Positions 1 to 7,259 of a stretch of 25,884 bases of DNA are shown in pieces (the first letter of the stretch is position 1; the number at the start of each line of letters is the position of its first letter). The position numbers and the translations under genes were made by a program. Source of the stretch: Candidatus Aminicenantota bacterium (GTDB lineage: Bacteria; Acidobacteriota; Aminicenantia; Aminicenantales; Aminicenantaceae). The stretch covers positions 1 to 25,884 of the forward strand of contig JAFGNQ010000071.1 of NCBI GenBank assembly GCA_016926925.1. Direction: 5' to 3'. Under the pieces are notes generated by a model. It was not told the origin of the DNA. It ran no database searches and saw nothing but the letters and a program-made list of their open reading frames with translations.

Positions 1-546
1 ATATTTCAAAGAAGAGCTGCCGCAGTTGATGACCAAAATCTTCTCAGGGGCGGCTGTGGAAAGATCCAGCCCATAGGGATCCGGTCTGGTCGTCCAGGCC
101 TGTTCGATCCGATCCTGCTCTTCCTCATTACTTTGCCGGCTTTTCAATCGCTCGGTGATGGTTTTTGCCAGAACCTGCACCGCTTCGGGGTTGACGGCTA
201 ACATGGCCGTAAAAACCTGCTGCGGGATAAGAAAGATGTCACATTTTTTTACGGCTATAACATCTGCACTGGTCGGCTCTCCGGTAAGCAGCGACATCTC
301 GCCGAGAAAATGGCCTTGCTCGATCATCCCTAAACGAATCCGCTCGCCTGATTTGCTGGTAATGACGGCTTCCGCCTCGCCTTCCACGATAATACCTAAA
401 AATCTACCCGGCTGACCAAATTGAATGATAAGCTCCCCGGGAACGAAGGTTTTCAAATGGCTCTTTGCAATCAACCCATCCAAGGCCTCGGATGAAAATC
501 CTTTAAAAAGCGGAAGTCCTGCGATAAACTCGGAAACATGTTTCAT
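1..546 (-). CDS. cyclic-nucleotide-binding domain fused to acetate kinase (N-terminal part, cut by window edge)
   Basis: Reverse translation from the ATG at 546 gives 182 open codons that run off the left edge. Residues about 8-130 form a CRP/cNMP-binding beta-roll: a LPLFKGFS opening, then HFLGEMSLLTGE (79-90) as the phosphate-binding cassette. Gly82 and Glu83 of the cassette are kept, but the Arg that grips the cyclic phosphate in CRP (R82) is Thr92 here. After a charged linker (about 131-167) the frame reads EKILVINCGSSSLKY (168-182), which is the diagnostic N-terminus of acetate/propionate kinases (ASKHA fold, acetyl-phosphate plus ADP to acetate plus ATP). The protein therefore looks like an acetate kinase with an N-terminal regulatory sensor. 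The frame is open upstream to a stop at about 641, with GTG and TTG codons but no other ATG. The catalytic bulk lies outside the window, so activity cannot be judged. I am confident in both domain calls. Confidence 0.88.
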   Translation of the reverse strand, partial: MKHVSEFIAGLPLFKGFSSEALDGLIAKSHLKTFVPGELIIQFGQPGRFLGIIVEGEAEAVITSKSGERIRLGMIEQGHFLGEMSLLTGEPTSADVIAVKKCDIFLIPQQVFTAMLAVNPEAVQVLAKTITERLKSRQSNEEEQDRIEQAWTTRPDPYGLDLSTAAPEKILVINCGSSSLKY

Positions 547-650
547 GGCTTTCACCTTCACAATCAATTTTTGTCGAATCGGATCATCATTTTTCCCTCC
601 ATTATCGTGTGACTTCGGCGTTTTTTCAAGTCTATAACTTCAATCCTCCC

Positions 651-836
651 GGGTTATTCACGAGTCGAGGTCGCCGCATATACGAGGCACGGAGGATGAA
701 GCCGTGGTCGTCCACTGCGAATCCTTCGTAACGAAGTAGAGGCGGTGAGATCGGCTCGCCCGCAGGGGAAAAACCGCTGACATTATTATGTAAAAATCTT
801 TTGAGTTAAAATGTCAGCGGTTTTTATGAATAACCC
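651..836. repeat. possible MITE-like intergenic element with terminal inverted repeats
   Basis: The 380-bp gap between the divergent acetate-kinase fusion and the GAF-GGDEF gene contains no gene. Its middle is bounded by a perfect 10-bp inverted repeat, GGGTTATTCA at 651-660 and TGAATAACCC at 827-836, with weaker similarity continuing outwards. Inside are a small palindrome (CTTCGTAACGAAG, around 727-739) and a long stem-loop (769-825). The interior is GC-rich and unlike the flanks. No target-site duplication is evident. It could be a non-autonomous mobile element or a family-specific intergenic repeat. No second copy of it is visible in this window. Confidence 0.4.
769..825. other. perfect 16-bp stem-loop, terminator-like on both strands
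   Basis: AAAAACCGCTGACATT (769-784) is perfectly complementary to AATGTCAGCGGTTTTT (810-825), with a 25-nt loop. The stem begins with an A-run and ends with a T-run, so it would work as an intrinsic terminator shape in either direction. It sits upstream of both divergent genes, where a terminator for a gene end is not expected. It more likely belongs to the surrounding inverted-repeat element or isolates the two promoters from each other. Confidence 0.55.
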
Positions 837-842
837 AAGGAA

Positions 843-871
843 TTGACATACGGCATAGCCTGTGCTATTAA
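843..871 (+). promoter_or_regulatory. sigma70-type promoter of the GAF-GGDEF gene
   Basis: TTGACA at 843-848 and TATTAA at 866-871 are separated by exactly 17 bp. They lie about 55 bp upstream of the ATG at 927, just outside the right arm of the inverted-repeat element. The ATG is preceded by a purine-rich GGGGAAAGG ribosome-binding site. Confidence 0.7.
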
Positions 872-926
872 TTTTTTAACCCATGACTTCCTGATGCAAA
901 TACTTTTATAGGGGAAAGGCACAATA

Positions 927-1943
927 ATGGAGAACGATAAAGAAACCCATAAACTGGATGAATACGTCGAACTATCATCTTTTGCGGATATAGAGATCGG
1001 GATAGCTGCAGCCAAAACGATCAATGAAGTCATGGAACAAGTGATGCATAAAATCGGAGAGATATTATCTCCCTTGACACACCTCCTTTTCCTGCTTGAA
1101 AGAGAATCGGGCCGGCTCTGCGTGAAGCTTGTCCGGGGACAAAGCGCGGATAAGCTGAAGAATTACAAGCTGTCAAAAGATGAGGGACTCGCCGGTTGGG
1201 TTCTACAGTATGAAAAAACCGATTTCATAGAGAACGTATCGAAAGATTCCCGATACAGCAAGAAAATCGCCGAACTCGCCGGTTACGAAGTCAAATCCAC
1301 TTTATGCACACCATTAAAAGTAACGGATAAAATCATAGGTGTTTTCCAACTCATCAACAGAGCGAACGAAAAACCTTATTCCGCCGCCGACCTGAGCGTC
1401 ATGGAAACCATAGTCGATTACGCAGCCATGGCCATAGAAAAAGTTTATTACTTAAGCGCTATGAAAGATATGGACAATATCGATTCCGTCACACGCGTCT
1501 ACAAAAGACGGAGCTTCAATCACCAATTTGCCAAGGAAGCGGAAAGGGCAAAACGCTACAACCAGCCGCTATCTATGATCATCGTCAATATTGACAATCT
1601 CAAAGACATCAACGAGAAGAACGGGCTGGCGGCAGGCGATCAAATCTTGAAAAATTTGGCTTTGCTTTTGAAAAAAAATTTCAGGCGCGTTGATGTCGTC
1701 GCAAGATACAGTGGAGATGAGTTCGCGATTCTCATGCCCCATACATATAAAAAGAACGCGGAATTAGTCCGGGACCGCGTTGCCAAAGACATCGAAAGAG
1801 AAAATAAGGGAGGAGAAATCCCCTTTACGGTGAGTATCGGTTTAGGCTCTGCAGGTCCTAAGGACAGTCTGAATCTCCTCGAAAAAACGGAGAAGGATCT
1901 TCAAAAACAAATAAAAGCAAAAAAACCCGCCAAAAATAAATAA
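927..1943 (+). CDS. GAF-GGDEF signalling protein (partly degenerate diguanylate cyclase)
   Basis: This is a 338-residue soluble protein with no signal peptide or membrane segment. Residues about 28-175 are a GAF sensor domain (ends FQLINRAN...YSAADLSVME). Residues about 185-330 are a GGDEF domain. The signature reads SGDEF (262-266) in place of GGDEF, and the first metal-binding Asp of the DxDxFK motif is Asn221 (VNIDNLKDIN), matching PleD Asp327 by position. Asn229 and the signature Asp264 are kept, and an RxxD inhibitory-site motif, RRVD at 253-256, lies the usual five residues ahead of the signature. It may therefore bind c-di-GMP rather than make much of it, although weak cyclase activity cannot be excluded. 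The C-terminus is Lys-rich. The gene has its own promoter and ribosome-binding site, is divergent from the cNMP-acetate kinase gene, and converges on the NHL-protein gene with no obvious terminator. Confidence 0.9.
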   Translation: MENDKETHKLDEYVELSSFADIEIGIAAAKTINEVMEQVMHKIGEILSPLTHLLFLLERESGRLCVKLVRGQSADKLKNYKLSKDEGLAGWVLQYEKTDFIENVSKDSRYSKKIAELAGYEVKSTLCTPLKVTDKIIGVFQLINRANEKPYSAADLSVMETIVDYAAMAIEKVYYLSAMKDMDNIDSVTRVYKRRSFNHQFAKEAERAKRYNQPLSMIIVNIDNLKDINEKNGLAAGDQILKNLALLLKKNFRRVDVVARYSGDEFAILMPHTYKKNAELVRDRVAKDIERENKGGEIPFTVSIGLGSAGPKDSLNLLEKTEKDLQKQIKAKKPAKNK

Positions 1944-1990
1944 AACGTCCTCATCTCCTGCATCAATAGAACCGATTTCCGGACTTCCCG

Positions 1991-3919
1991 TCATTCCTCA
2001 GCCGATGCGGCAACATGGTATATTTGAACTCTGTTGTTGTCCCCATCGACTACATAGACACGACCATCGACATCGACGGCTGCCGACATGGGAGACATCA
2101 GTTCTCCATCCCCTTTTCCGGGAAGCCCCCATTTCGCCACAAAGTTCCCATCCGCATCAAACTTCTGAATTCTGTTATTGAGCGTATCCGCTATGTAGAG
2201 AAAATTATCCGAATCCGTACAAATCCCCTTAGGACTTCCGAATTCTCCGTCATGGTTCCCTTGTCTTCCCCAGGAGGCAACAAGCTCTCCCTGGGGCGAA
2301 AACCTGTAGGCTTTAAGCTTGTCCAGGATAAAGACCTCATCGCTCCGGTTGAGAGCAAGGGCGTACGGCAGCACGACGTTACCCGGTTTCTTCCAAACAT
2401 CTCTGAGCTCACCCGAACCTGAATATATCTTGACCCGGAAATTCCCCGAGTCGATGACATAGACATCATTCAGCGTATTGACGGCGATGCCGGTCGGACG
2501 GAGAAACTCTTCTTTGGCATTCCCCTGCCTTCCCCACTTCGCAATAAAAGCGCCATCGCCATCAAACTTCCAGACACAATTTTCTTTTACATCCGTTACA
2601 TAGACATTTCCATCGCTGTCGACGGCGAGGCCGTATGGAGATTTTATTCCTTTATACTGCGGACCGTGCAGCCTCCAATCGGGCATCAAGCGGCCTTCAG
2701 TTGTGAATTTTTTGATTTTTCTGTCGCTTTCATCCAAGACATAGATATGGCCGTCTTTATTGATCACAATTTCCAAGGGTTTCTCAAATACTTGGGAGTC
2801 AGGACCGCCCCACTTATCGAGAAACCGGTAGTTTATTCCGGTGAGCACGATTTCAAGAGTGAACGGCTCCGTATCTTTCTCAACATTGATTTCCTGAGTC
2901 CACTCCCGGTAGTTTTCTTTGATGATCCTTATCCTATGGGGCCCGAAGGAGATAAAAGGAAGGGTGCAATTTGTCAATTCCGCTGTTTCCTCTCCATCGA
3001 AAAAGAGCTTCGCTCCAACGGGTTTCGTCTTGACGACAAGATTCCTCCCCAATGAGGTCAGCCGGTATTCTTTCCGCTCCATATCTTGCCATATAAAAAC
3101 TTCGTCCTCTACCGGCTCATGACCTTCTTTGGTAATTTCGATCTTTACTATGGGAGAACCGGCTTTGAACATACCGGAGGAAAAGCCTGCGTTTTTACCG
3201 TTCAGAACAACTTTGGCCTTATCCGGGATAGTCTTTATCTCGAGAGCAAACTCTGACGGCTGACCCAAATACTCTTTTTCGGCATGCTGGATCAAGCAAA
3301 TAATTTTCGGATCGTATATATTCCGAGTAATTTCTTTGGCATAACCGTACTCGGCCTCATACATATTCCTGATTTCGTTCAAAGCCGATTTGTATTGATC
3401 CTGCCCCGCGTAAGCCATCCCGATCCACAGGAAGATTTCCGCTGCGAGCTCTCTCTGTCTTTTATCGTCCTTGACCCTGAAGGCCTTGCCTACAAGAGGT
3501 CGTAATGACAGTATGGCATCCTCAAAACCTTCATTCTGCCTTATCAAATTACGGTTCTCATCCATGACAGTTTCTATCTCTCGGATAATATCCTCCTGAG
3601 TCTTCTCTGAAAGAGCCGGCCGTTCCGCCTCGGCCAGTTCCTCATCGGTTACAACCGCCACCAACATCTCGTGCATATAACCCGAAAGCCCCACTCCCTT
3701 ATGCTCTAAATCCACCTTGTACCATTCGCCGGTCTTTTCCACGGCCGTTACGATTGTATTCAGTGGCAATCGCGCCAGAGTATTCCCGCCGATTTCAGGT
3801 TCTGCATTCACTCTTGCGTCATCAACGACTACCTTAAGCTTGATAGGCTCTTGCCCGTTTCCCAAACCGGAAAAAGTGAGAGTCAAAACCATAAAAATCA
3901 CGATTTTTTGAATGTTCAC
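1991..3919 (-). CDS. secreted SH3b / PEGA / NHL beta-propeller protein
   Basis: An N-terminal hydrophobic signal segment (IVIFMVLTLTFSGLG) is followed by an SH3b-like domain (about residues 27-92, ..DARVNAEPEIGGN..GEWYKV). A helical region comes next, then two PEGA domains (about 225-290 and 293-360, each with the K.xP.xAKv..dG pattern). The C-terminus has six NHL repeats (about 365-635, e.g. PYGLAVDSDGNVYVTD, PKGICTDSDNFLYIAD) that should close a six-bladed propeller. I choose the GTG at 3919 as start: the GAGGA at about 3930-3934 is 9 bp upstream of it and only 1-2 bp from an in-frame TTG at 3928. The gene follows the Ser/Thr kinase gene by under 30 bp, so it is very probably in one operon. 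Its job is likely ligand or peptidoglycan binding, or a scaffold, outside the cytoplasmic membrane. The exact ligand is unknown. Confidence 0.85.
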   Translation of the reverse strand: MNIQKIVIFMVLTLTFSGLGNGQEPIKLKVVVDDARVNAEPEIGGNTLARLPLNTIVTAVEKTGEWYKVDLEHKGVGLSGYMHEMLVAVVTDEELAEAERPALSEKTQEDIIREIETVMDENRNLIRQNEGFEDAILSLRPLVGKAFRVKDDKRQRELAAEIFLWIGMAYAGQDQYKSALNEIRNMYEAEYGYAKEITRNIYDPKIICLIQHAEKEYLGQPSEFALEIKTIPDKAKVVLNGKNAGFSSGMFKAGSPIVKIEITKEGHEPVEDEVFIWQDMERKEYRLTSLGRNLVVKTKPVGAKLFFDGEETAELTNCTLPFISFGPHRIRIIKENYREWTQEINVEKDTEPFTLEIVLTGINYRFLDKWGGPDSQVFEKPLEIVINKDGHIYVLDESDRKIKKFTTEGRLMPDWRLHGPQYKGIKSPYGLAVDSDGNVYVTDVKENCVWKFDGDGAFIAKWGRQGNAKEEFLRPTGIAVNTLNDVYVIDSGNFRVKIYSGSGELRDVWKKPGNVVLPYALALNRSDEVFILDKLKAYRFSPQGELVASWGRQGNHDGEFGSPKGICTDSDNFLYIADTLNNRIQKFDADGNFVAKWGLPGKGDGELMSPMSAAVDVDGRVYVVDGDNNRVQIYHVAASAEE

Positions 3920-3947
3920 TTTCCGCAATCCTCAAATATCATAGGCA

Positions 3948-5657
3948 TCAAATGCTTTTCTTGTGGAACTCCACGATCTTCCAGGCATTCCCTTGTTTCT
4001 CGAGCTTTAAGGTCACATTTCCCTCAAACACGACCTTTCTGGTCCCCGTGGACTTGGAAACTGCAGAAACAAGATTCGCAAAAACAACTGTTGCCCGGCC
4101 ATTTCCCTGCAATTGGATGGATGTCTTGGAAACAAAGGATTTGATCCCATCATACGAATTGAAAAAGTCCGTGGCCTCGAGTTTTCTCTTTTCCGCCAAA
4201 CTCGGAGAGCCGATATCGTTGAGAAGCGTCAACAGATCTTTGCCCTCCTCTGTTTTTCTCTGCCTCTCTACCAAGTCCCTTATCTCAAGTTTGGAAATTT
4301 CCCCGCCTGCCAGGTCCAGGTAACGCTGGGCTTCCCTGTTGTTTTTATCCTTGGTGAGAATATCCTTCATAATACGCTGACAGGTCTCATACTCTCCATT
4401 GTTGAAGCTGGCAATACCTGACCTGAGAGTGGAAGCGACAGCCGCTTGCTCGATTTTTTGCTTGGCCAGCTTCAAATATCTTTCGGCATCAGCATTCGTA
4501 GGATCTTCAGAAATAAGGGTTTCGGCTATTTCAACCGTTCGCTTGAAGTCTCCTTTTTCAAAACTCTCTTTCAATTTGAGCTCATTTTCATCAAACAATT
4601 CGAGGACACCCCCAAGCGAACGCACATCGGGCACTGGAACAGTCTCTAAAAAAACCTCTTGCTTCGTCTGGGGTAGGATCTTCTCCTTCAGTCCGGGAAG
4701 CAATAGAATGGCTCCGGCAGCTCCAGCCACCAGAATAACCGAAAAAGAAATGGGAAGGGCCAGCTTGCGCTTTATCCGCCGCTGCTTACGGAACATGGTC
4801 AGTTCATTTCGATCCAAGCTGAGAGAGATGGTTGCATCCTCCATTTGTGCCGCCTGCCGCAAGGCTCCGGCCAATTCCCGGCAGCTCTGGTAGCGTGTGT
4901 TGGGATCTTTGGACAAGGCTTTACTTAAAACTTGCTCGAGTCCCGGCGGAAGGTCCTTTTGCATTTTAAGGACACTCGGAGGTTCTTCATTCATAATTTT
5001 GTAGACGATGGTCGTTATATGATCGCCTTCGAAAGGCCTTTTTCCCGTAAGCATCTCGTAAATGATCACACCGAGAGAAAAGATATCTGCACGTGAATCG
5101 ACTTTGGTTCCCATTACTTGCTCGGGAGCCATGTAGCTTGGGGTTCCCACGATAGCTCCGGATTGCGTCAAAGTGGACATTTCCATGCGCGCCACCCCGA
5201 AATCGACGACAAAAGGCCGGCCCTCTTTGTCGATGAGTATATTGGCCGGTTTTATGTCTCGATGGATGATTTTACAGCGGTGAGCGTAGTCTAAAGCATC
5301 ACAGAGTTTGTCGGTCAGCTGCACAACATCCTGGAGGGGGAACTTTTTTCCGGAAGAAATGATTTTCTTCAAACTGTCCCCATCGATGTACTTCATGACA
5401 ATGAAAGTCTGCCCTTTATCTCTGTCAACTTCGTAAATCGTGATGATATTGGGGTGTTCCAGTTTTCCGGCGGACTGCGCTTCCCGGATGAAACGCTTGG
5501 CCATATCCTCAATATCGCTCTCCTCCGAAGCCATATCGAAGCGGATGAGTTTTATGGCCACTTCTCTGTCGATGTCGGGATCGAGGGCTTTATAGACAAC
5601 TCCCATAGCCCCCTTTCCCAATTCCTCCAGGATCTTGTATTTACCGATGTTCTCCAT
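3948..5657 (-). CDS. PknB-type membrane Ser/Thr protein kinase with TPR-like and NTF2-like extracytoplasmic tail
   Basis: The kinase domain covers about residues 7-270: Gly-loop LGKGAMGVV (14-22), ATP-binding Lys in VAIK (about 36), catalytic HRDIKPAN (about 132-139), DFG at about 152-154, and an APEQ motif. All key catalytic residues are present, so the enzyme should be active. One hydrophobic segment follows (about 300-322, preceded by the basic RKQRRIKRK). Then come two TPR-like helical pairs (about 350-450) and a C-terminal domain that resembles the NTF2/SnoaL-like tails of other bacterial kinases (..GNVTLKLEKQGNAWKIVEFH). The ATG at 5657 is preferred over the adjacent GTG at 5660 because it is better spaced from the GAGAG ribosome-binding sequence. 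The gene is the first of a two-gene operon with the PEGA/NHL protein and has a good promoter at 5753-5781. Substrates cannot be read from sequence. Confidence 0.93.
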   Translation of the reverse strand: MENIGKYKILEELGKGAMGVVYKALDPDIDREVAIKLIRFDMASEESDIEDMAKRFIREAQSAGKLEHPNIITIYEVDRDKGQTFIVMKYIDGDSLKKIISSGKKFPLQDVVQLTDKLCDALDYAHRCKIIHRDIKPANILIDKEGRPFVVDFGVARMEMSTLTQSGAIVGTPSYMAPEQVMGTKVDSRADIFSLGVIIYEMLTGKRPFEGDHITTIVYKIMNEEPPSVLKMQKDLPPGLEQVLSKALSKDPNTRYQSCRELAGALRQAAQMEDATISLSLDRNELTMFRKQRRIKRKLALPISFSVILVAGAAGAILLLPGLKEKILPQTKQEVFLETVPVPDVRSLGGVLELFDENELKLKESFEKGDFKRTVEIAETLISEDPTNADAERYLKLAKQKIEQAAVASTLRSGIASFNNGEYETCQRIMKDILTKDKNNREAQRYLDLAGGEISKLEIRDLVERQRKTEEGKDLLTLLNDIGSPSLAEKRKLEATDFFNSYDGIKSFVSKTSIQLQGNGRATVVFANLVSAVSKSTGTRKVVFEGNVTLKLEKQGNAWKIVEFHKKSI

Positions 5658-5752
5658 CACGACTCTCGAAAAAATATTTGCCCCTGCCTGAGGCGGAACA
5701 AAATCACCCTCATAAGAAATACAATAGAAATTTCCGCCTGGCTTCCCAAGGA

Positions 5753-5781
5753 AAAATATCTTACAGCGGCAAAAATGTCAA
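5753..5781 (-). promoter_or_regulatory. sigma70-type promoter of the kinase operon
   Basis: Read on the minus strand, TTGACA (5781-5776) and TATTTT (5758-5753) are separated by 17 bp. This implies a leader of roughly 90 nt before the ATG at 5657. The rest of the 375-bp gap up to mutY holds the repeat described next and no convincing gene. A 76-codon minus-strand frame through it has no coding character. Confidence 0.6.
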
Positions 5782-5807
5782 GTACAGAGTGGAAATCGCC
5801 TTTTTCC

Positions 5808-5911
5808 GTGATGACCTCAAATTCAATAATGGGAATGACGGGGCAGTACTCGTCACAGTTCGTTTTCGTCGAAGACCCCCCCACCAACCACCATGCGACT
5901 CAAACGAACTG
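5808..5911 (-). repeat. dispersed intergenic repeat, copy A, with inner palindrome
   Basis: This stretch aligns with 23411-23504 over about 100 bp at roughly 75-80 % identity by eye. Shared blocks are GTGATGACYTCAAAT, TCACAGTTYGTTTT and TGCGAYTCAAACGAAC around a C-rich CCCCACCACC-like core. The copy contains a perfect 10-bp inverted repeat, CAGTTCGTTT (5856-5865) and AAACGAACTG (5902-5911). It lies upstream of the kinase promoter in the kinase/mutY divergent gap. Confidence 0.6.
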
Positions 5912-6032
5912 AGACTCGCTCCTTCTCTCATTTTTCATTAGCAATCACGGGAACGGAAATGCATCCGTGGAAATCGCTTTGCTTAAGGATGCTCATTCAT
6001 GATATTAAAGAAAAGCATTGGAGCGACGTCAC

Positions 6033-7106
6033 ATGGCTGAAAAGCAGAAAACTTTCCCGGCTATACTGCTCCGCTGGTATCAATTCCACCACAGGAAGAT
6101 GCCCTGGCGAAAAACACGAGATCCCTATTGCATCTGGATATCAGAAATCATGCTGCAGCAGACGACGGTCCAGGCCGTCATTCCCTACTACGAGAAGTGG
6201 ATGATCCGGTTCCCCGGCCTCGAGGTTCTTGCCAGAGCATCTGCACAGGATGTGTTGAAAGCCTGGCAGGGTCTGGGCTACTACCGGAGAGCTAAAAACA
6301 TCCACAAAGCCTCACGGATATTCGTGGAAGTATATGAAGGAAAGATCCCGTCGGACTACGAGGAGTTACGGAAGGTGCCCGGTTTCGGTCCCTACACGAC
6401 AGCAGCGGTGCTCAGCATCGCATTTGACCTTCCTTATCCTGCGATCGACGCCAATGCCAGGAGGGTCTGGATGAGGCTTTCAGGATTAAGAAAACGAAGT
6501 TCCCCTCAAGTCGATCAGGCCATTCAAAAATTCATCATTCCCCACGCACCGAATAAACAGCCTGGACTATTCAACCAAGCTGTAATGGAACTTGGAGCTC
6601 TGGTCTGCAAACCAAAAAATCCTCTCTGCCATGCTTGTCCTGTCACACCTTTCTGCAAAGCATTCGAAACCGGAGAGCAGGAGATCATCCCGATTCCCAA
6701 AAAGATGAATTACCGCCGTATAGAAGCTGTTGTCGCCATCATCGAGGAACGAGGCAGGTATTTAATCCAAAAACGTCCTCCCGAGGGCCTTCTGGCTGAT
6801 TTGTGGGAGTTTCCAGGGGGAAAAAGAAAACCTTCGGAAACTCTTGAAGACGCACTCCGCCGTGAGCTCAAAGAGGAACTAGGCGCAGATGTGGAGACTA
6901 TCGTACGGCTCACGTCCGTCAAGCATGCTTACACACAATTCCGTGTTACCCTTCACGCGTTTTTTTGCACACTCAAGCATCTCCCCCCTCTCTCCAAAAA
7001 AAGGCATCGCTGGGTGAACTTGAAAGGCATGAAGCGCTACCCTTTCCCGTCAGGAAGCGCAAAGATCATCAAATTTCTTGAAACCATGTCCGACGACAAA
7101 TCTTGA
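6033..7106 (+). CDS. mutY: A/G-specific adenine DNA glycosylase MutY
   Basis: MutY removes adenine mispaired with 8-oxoguanine. The catalytic Glu lies in SEIMLQQT (about residue 38) and the catalytic Asp in DANARRVW (about 139). The helix-hairpin-helix is at VPGFGPYTTAA (115-125). The four [4Fe-4S] cysteines follow the C-x6-C-x2-C-x5-C pattern (about 192, 199, 202, 208). A C-terminal Nudix-like domain recognises 8-oxoG, and here it has an intact Nudix box (G-x5-E-x7-RE-x2-EE-x-G, about 263-285) preceded by a QKRPPEGLLADLWEFPGGK-type stretch. Length (357 residues) is normal for the family. The ATG at 6033 has a GGAG 9 bp upstream; an upstream in-frame TTG at 6018 has none and was rejected. The gene is divergent from the kinase operon and appears to be monocistronic. 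Confidence 0.95.
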   Translation: MAEKQKTFPAILLRWYQFHHRKMPWRKTRDPYCIWISEIMLQQTTVQAVIPYYEKWMIRFPGLEVLARASAQDVLKAWQGLGYYRRAKNIHKASRIFVEVYEGKIPSDYEELRKVPGFGPYTTAAVLSIAFDLPYPAIDANARRVWMRLSGLRKRSSPQVDQAIQKFIIPHAPNKQPGLFNQAVMELGALVCKPKNPLCHACPVTPFCKAFETGEQEIIPIPKKMNYRRIEAVVAIIEERGRYLIQKRPPEGLLADLWEFPGGKRKPSETLEDALRRELKEELGADVETIVRLTSVKHAYTQFRVTLHAFFCTLKHLPPLSKKRHRWVNLKGMKRYPFPSGSAKIIKFLETMSDDKS

Positions 7107-7192
7107 AATTCGTTTGATCCATCCTTCCTTCAGCTTCATTTTCTTGACCTTCATAGCTCATCAAGAGATTTATTATTGCGATAAGACTCGCA

Positions 7193-7220
7193 TTGATCTA
7201 CACATAAATCCAGTTATAAT
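7193..7220 (+). promoter_or_regulatory. sigma70-type promoter for the DUF6599-like / threonine ammonia-lyase operon
   Basis: TTGATC at 7193-7198 and a perfect TATAAT at 7215-7220 are separated by 16 bp. They lie about 40 bp upstream of the ATG at 7260, which itself has a GAAGGA ribosome-binding site. The 150-bp gap after mutY holds nothing else recognisable. Confidence 0.7.
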
Positions 7221-7259
7221 AGAGTCTTGAAAAACGCATAGAATGAAGGACATTTTCAA

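Noticed and set aside
2015..2422. Plus-strand open frame of 135 codons opposite the NHL-protein gene
   Set aside because: It is the antisense shadow of the repeated NHL region; it has no ribosome-binding site or recognisable domain.
5657..5887. Minus-strand 76-codon frame upstream of the kinase gene
   Set aside because: It spans the kinase promoter and part of repeat copy A, and its peptide has no domain-like composition.
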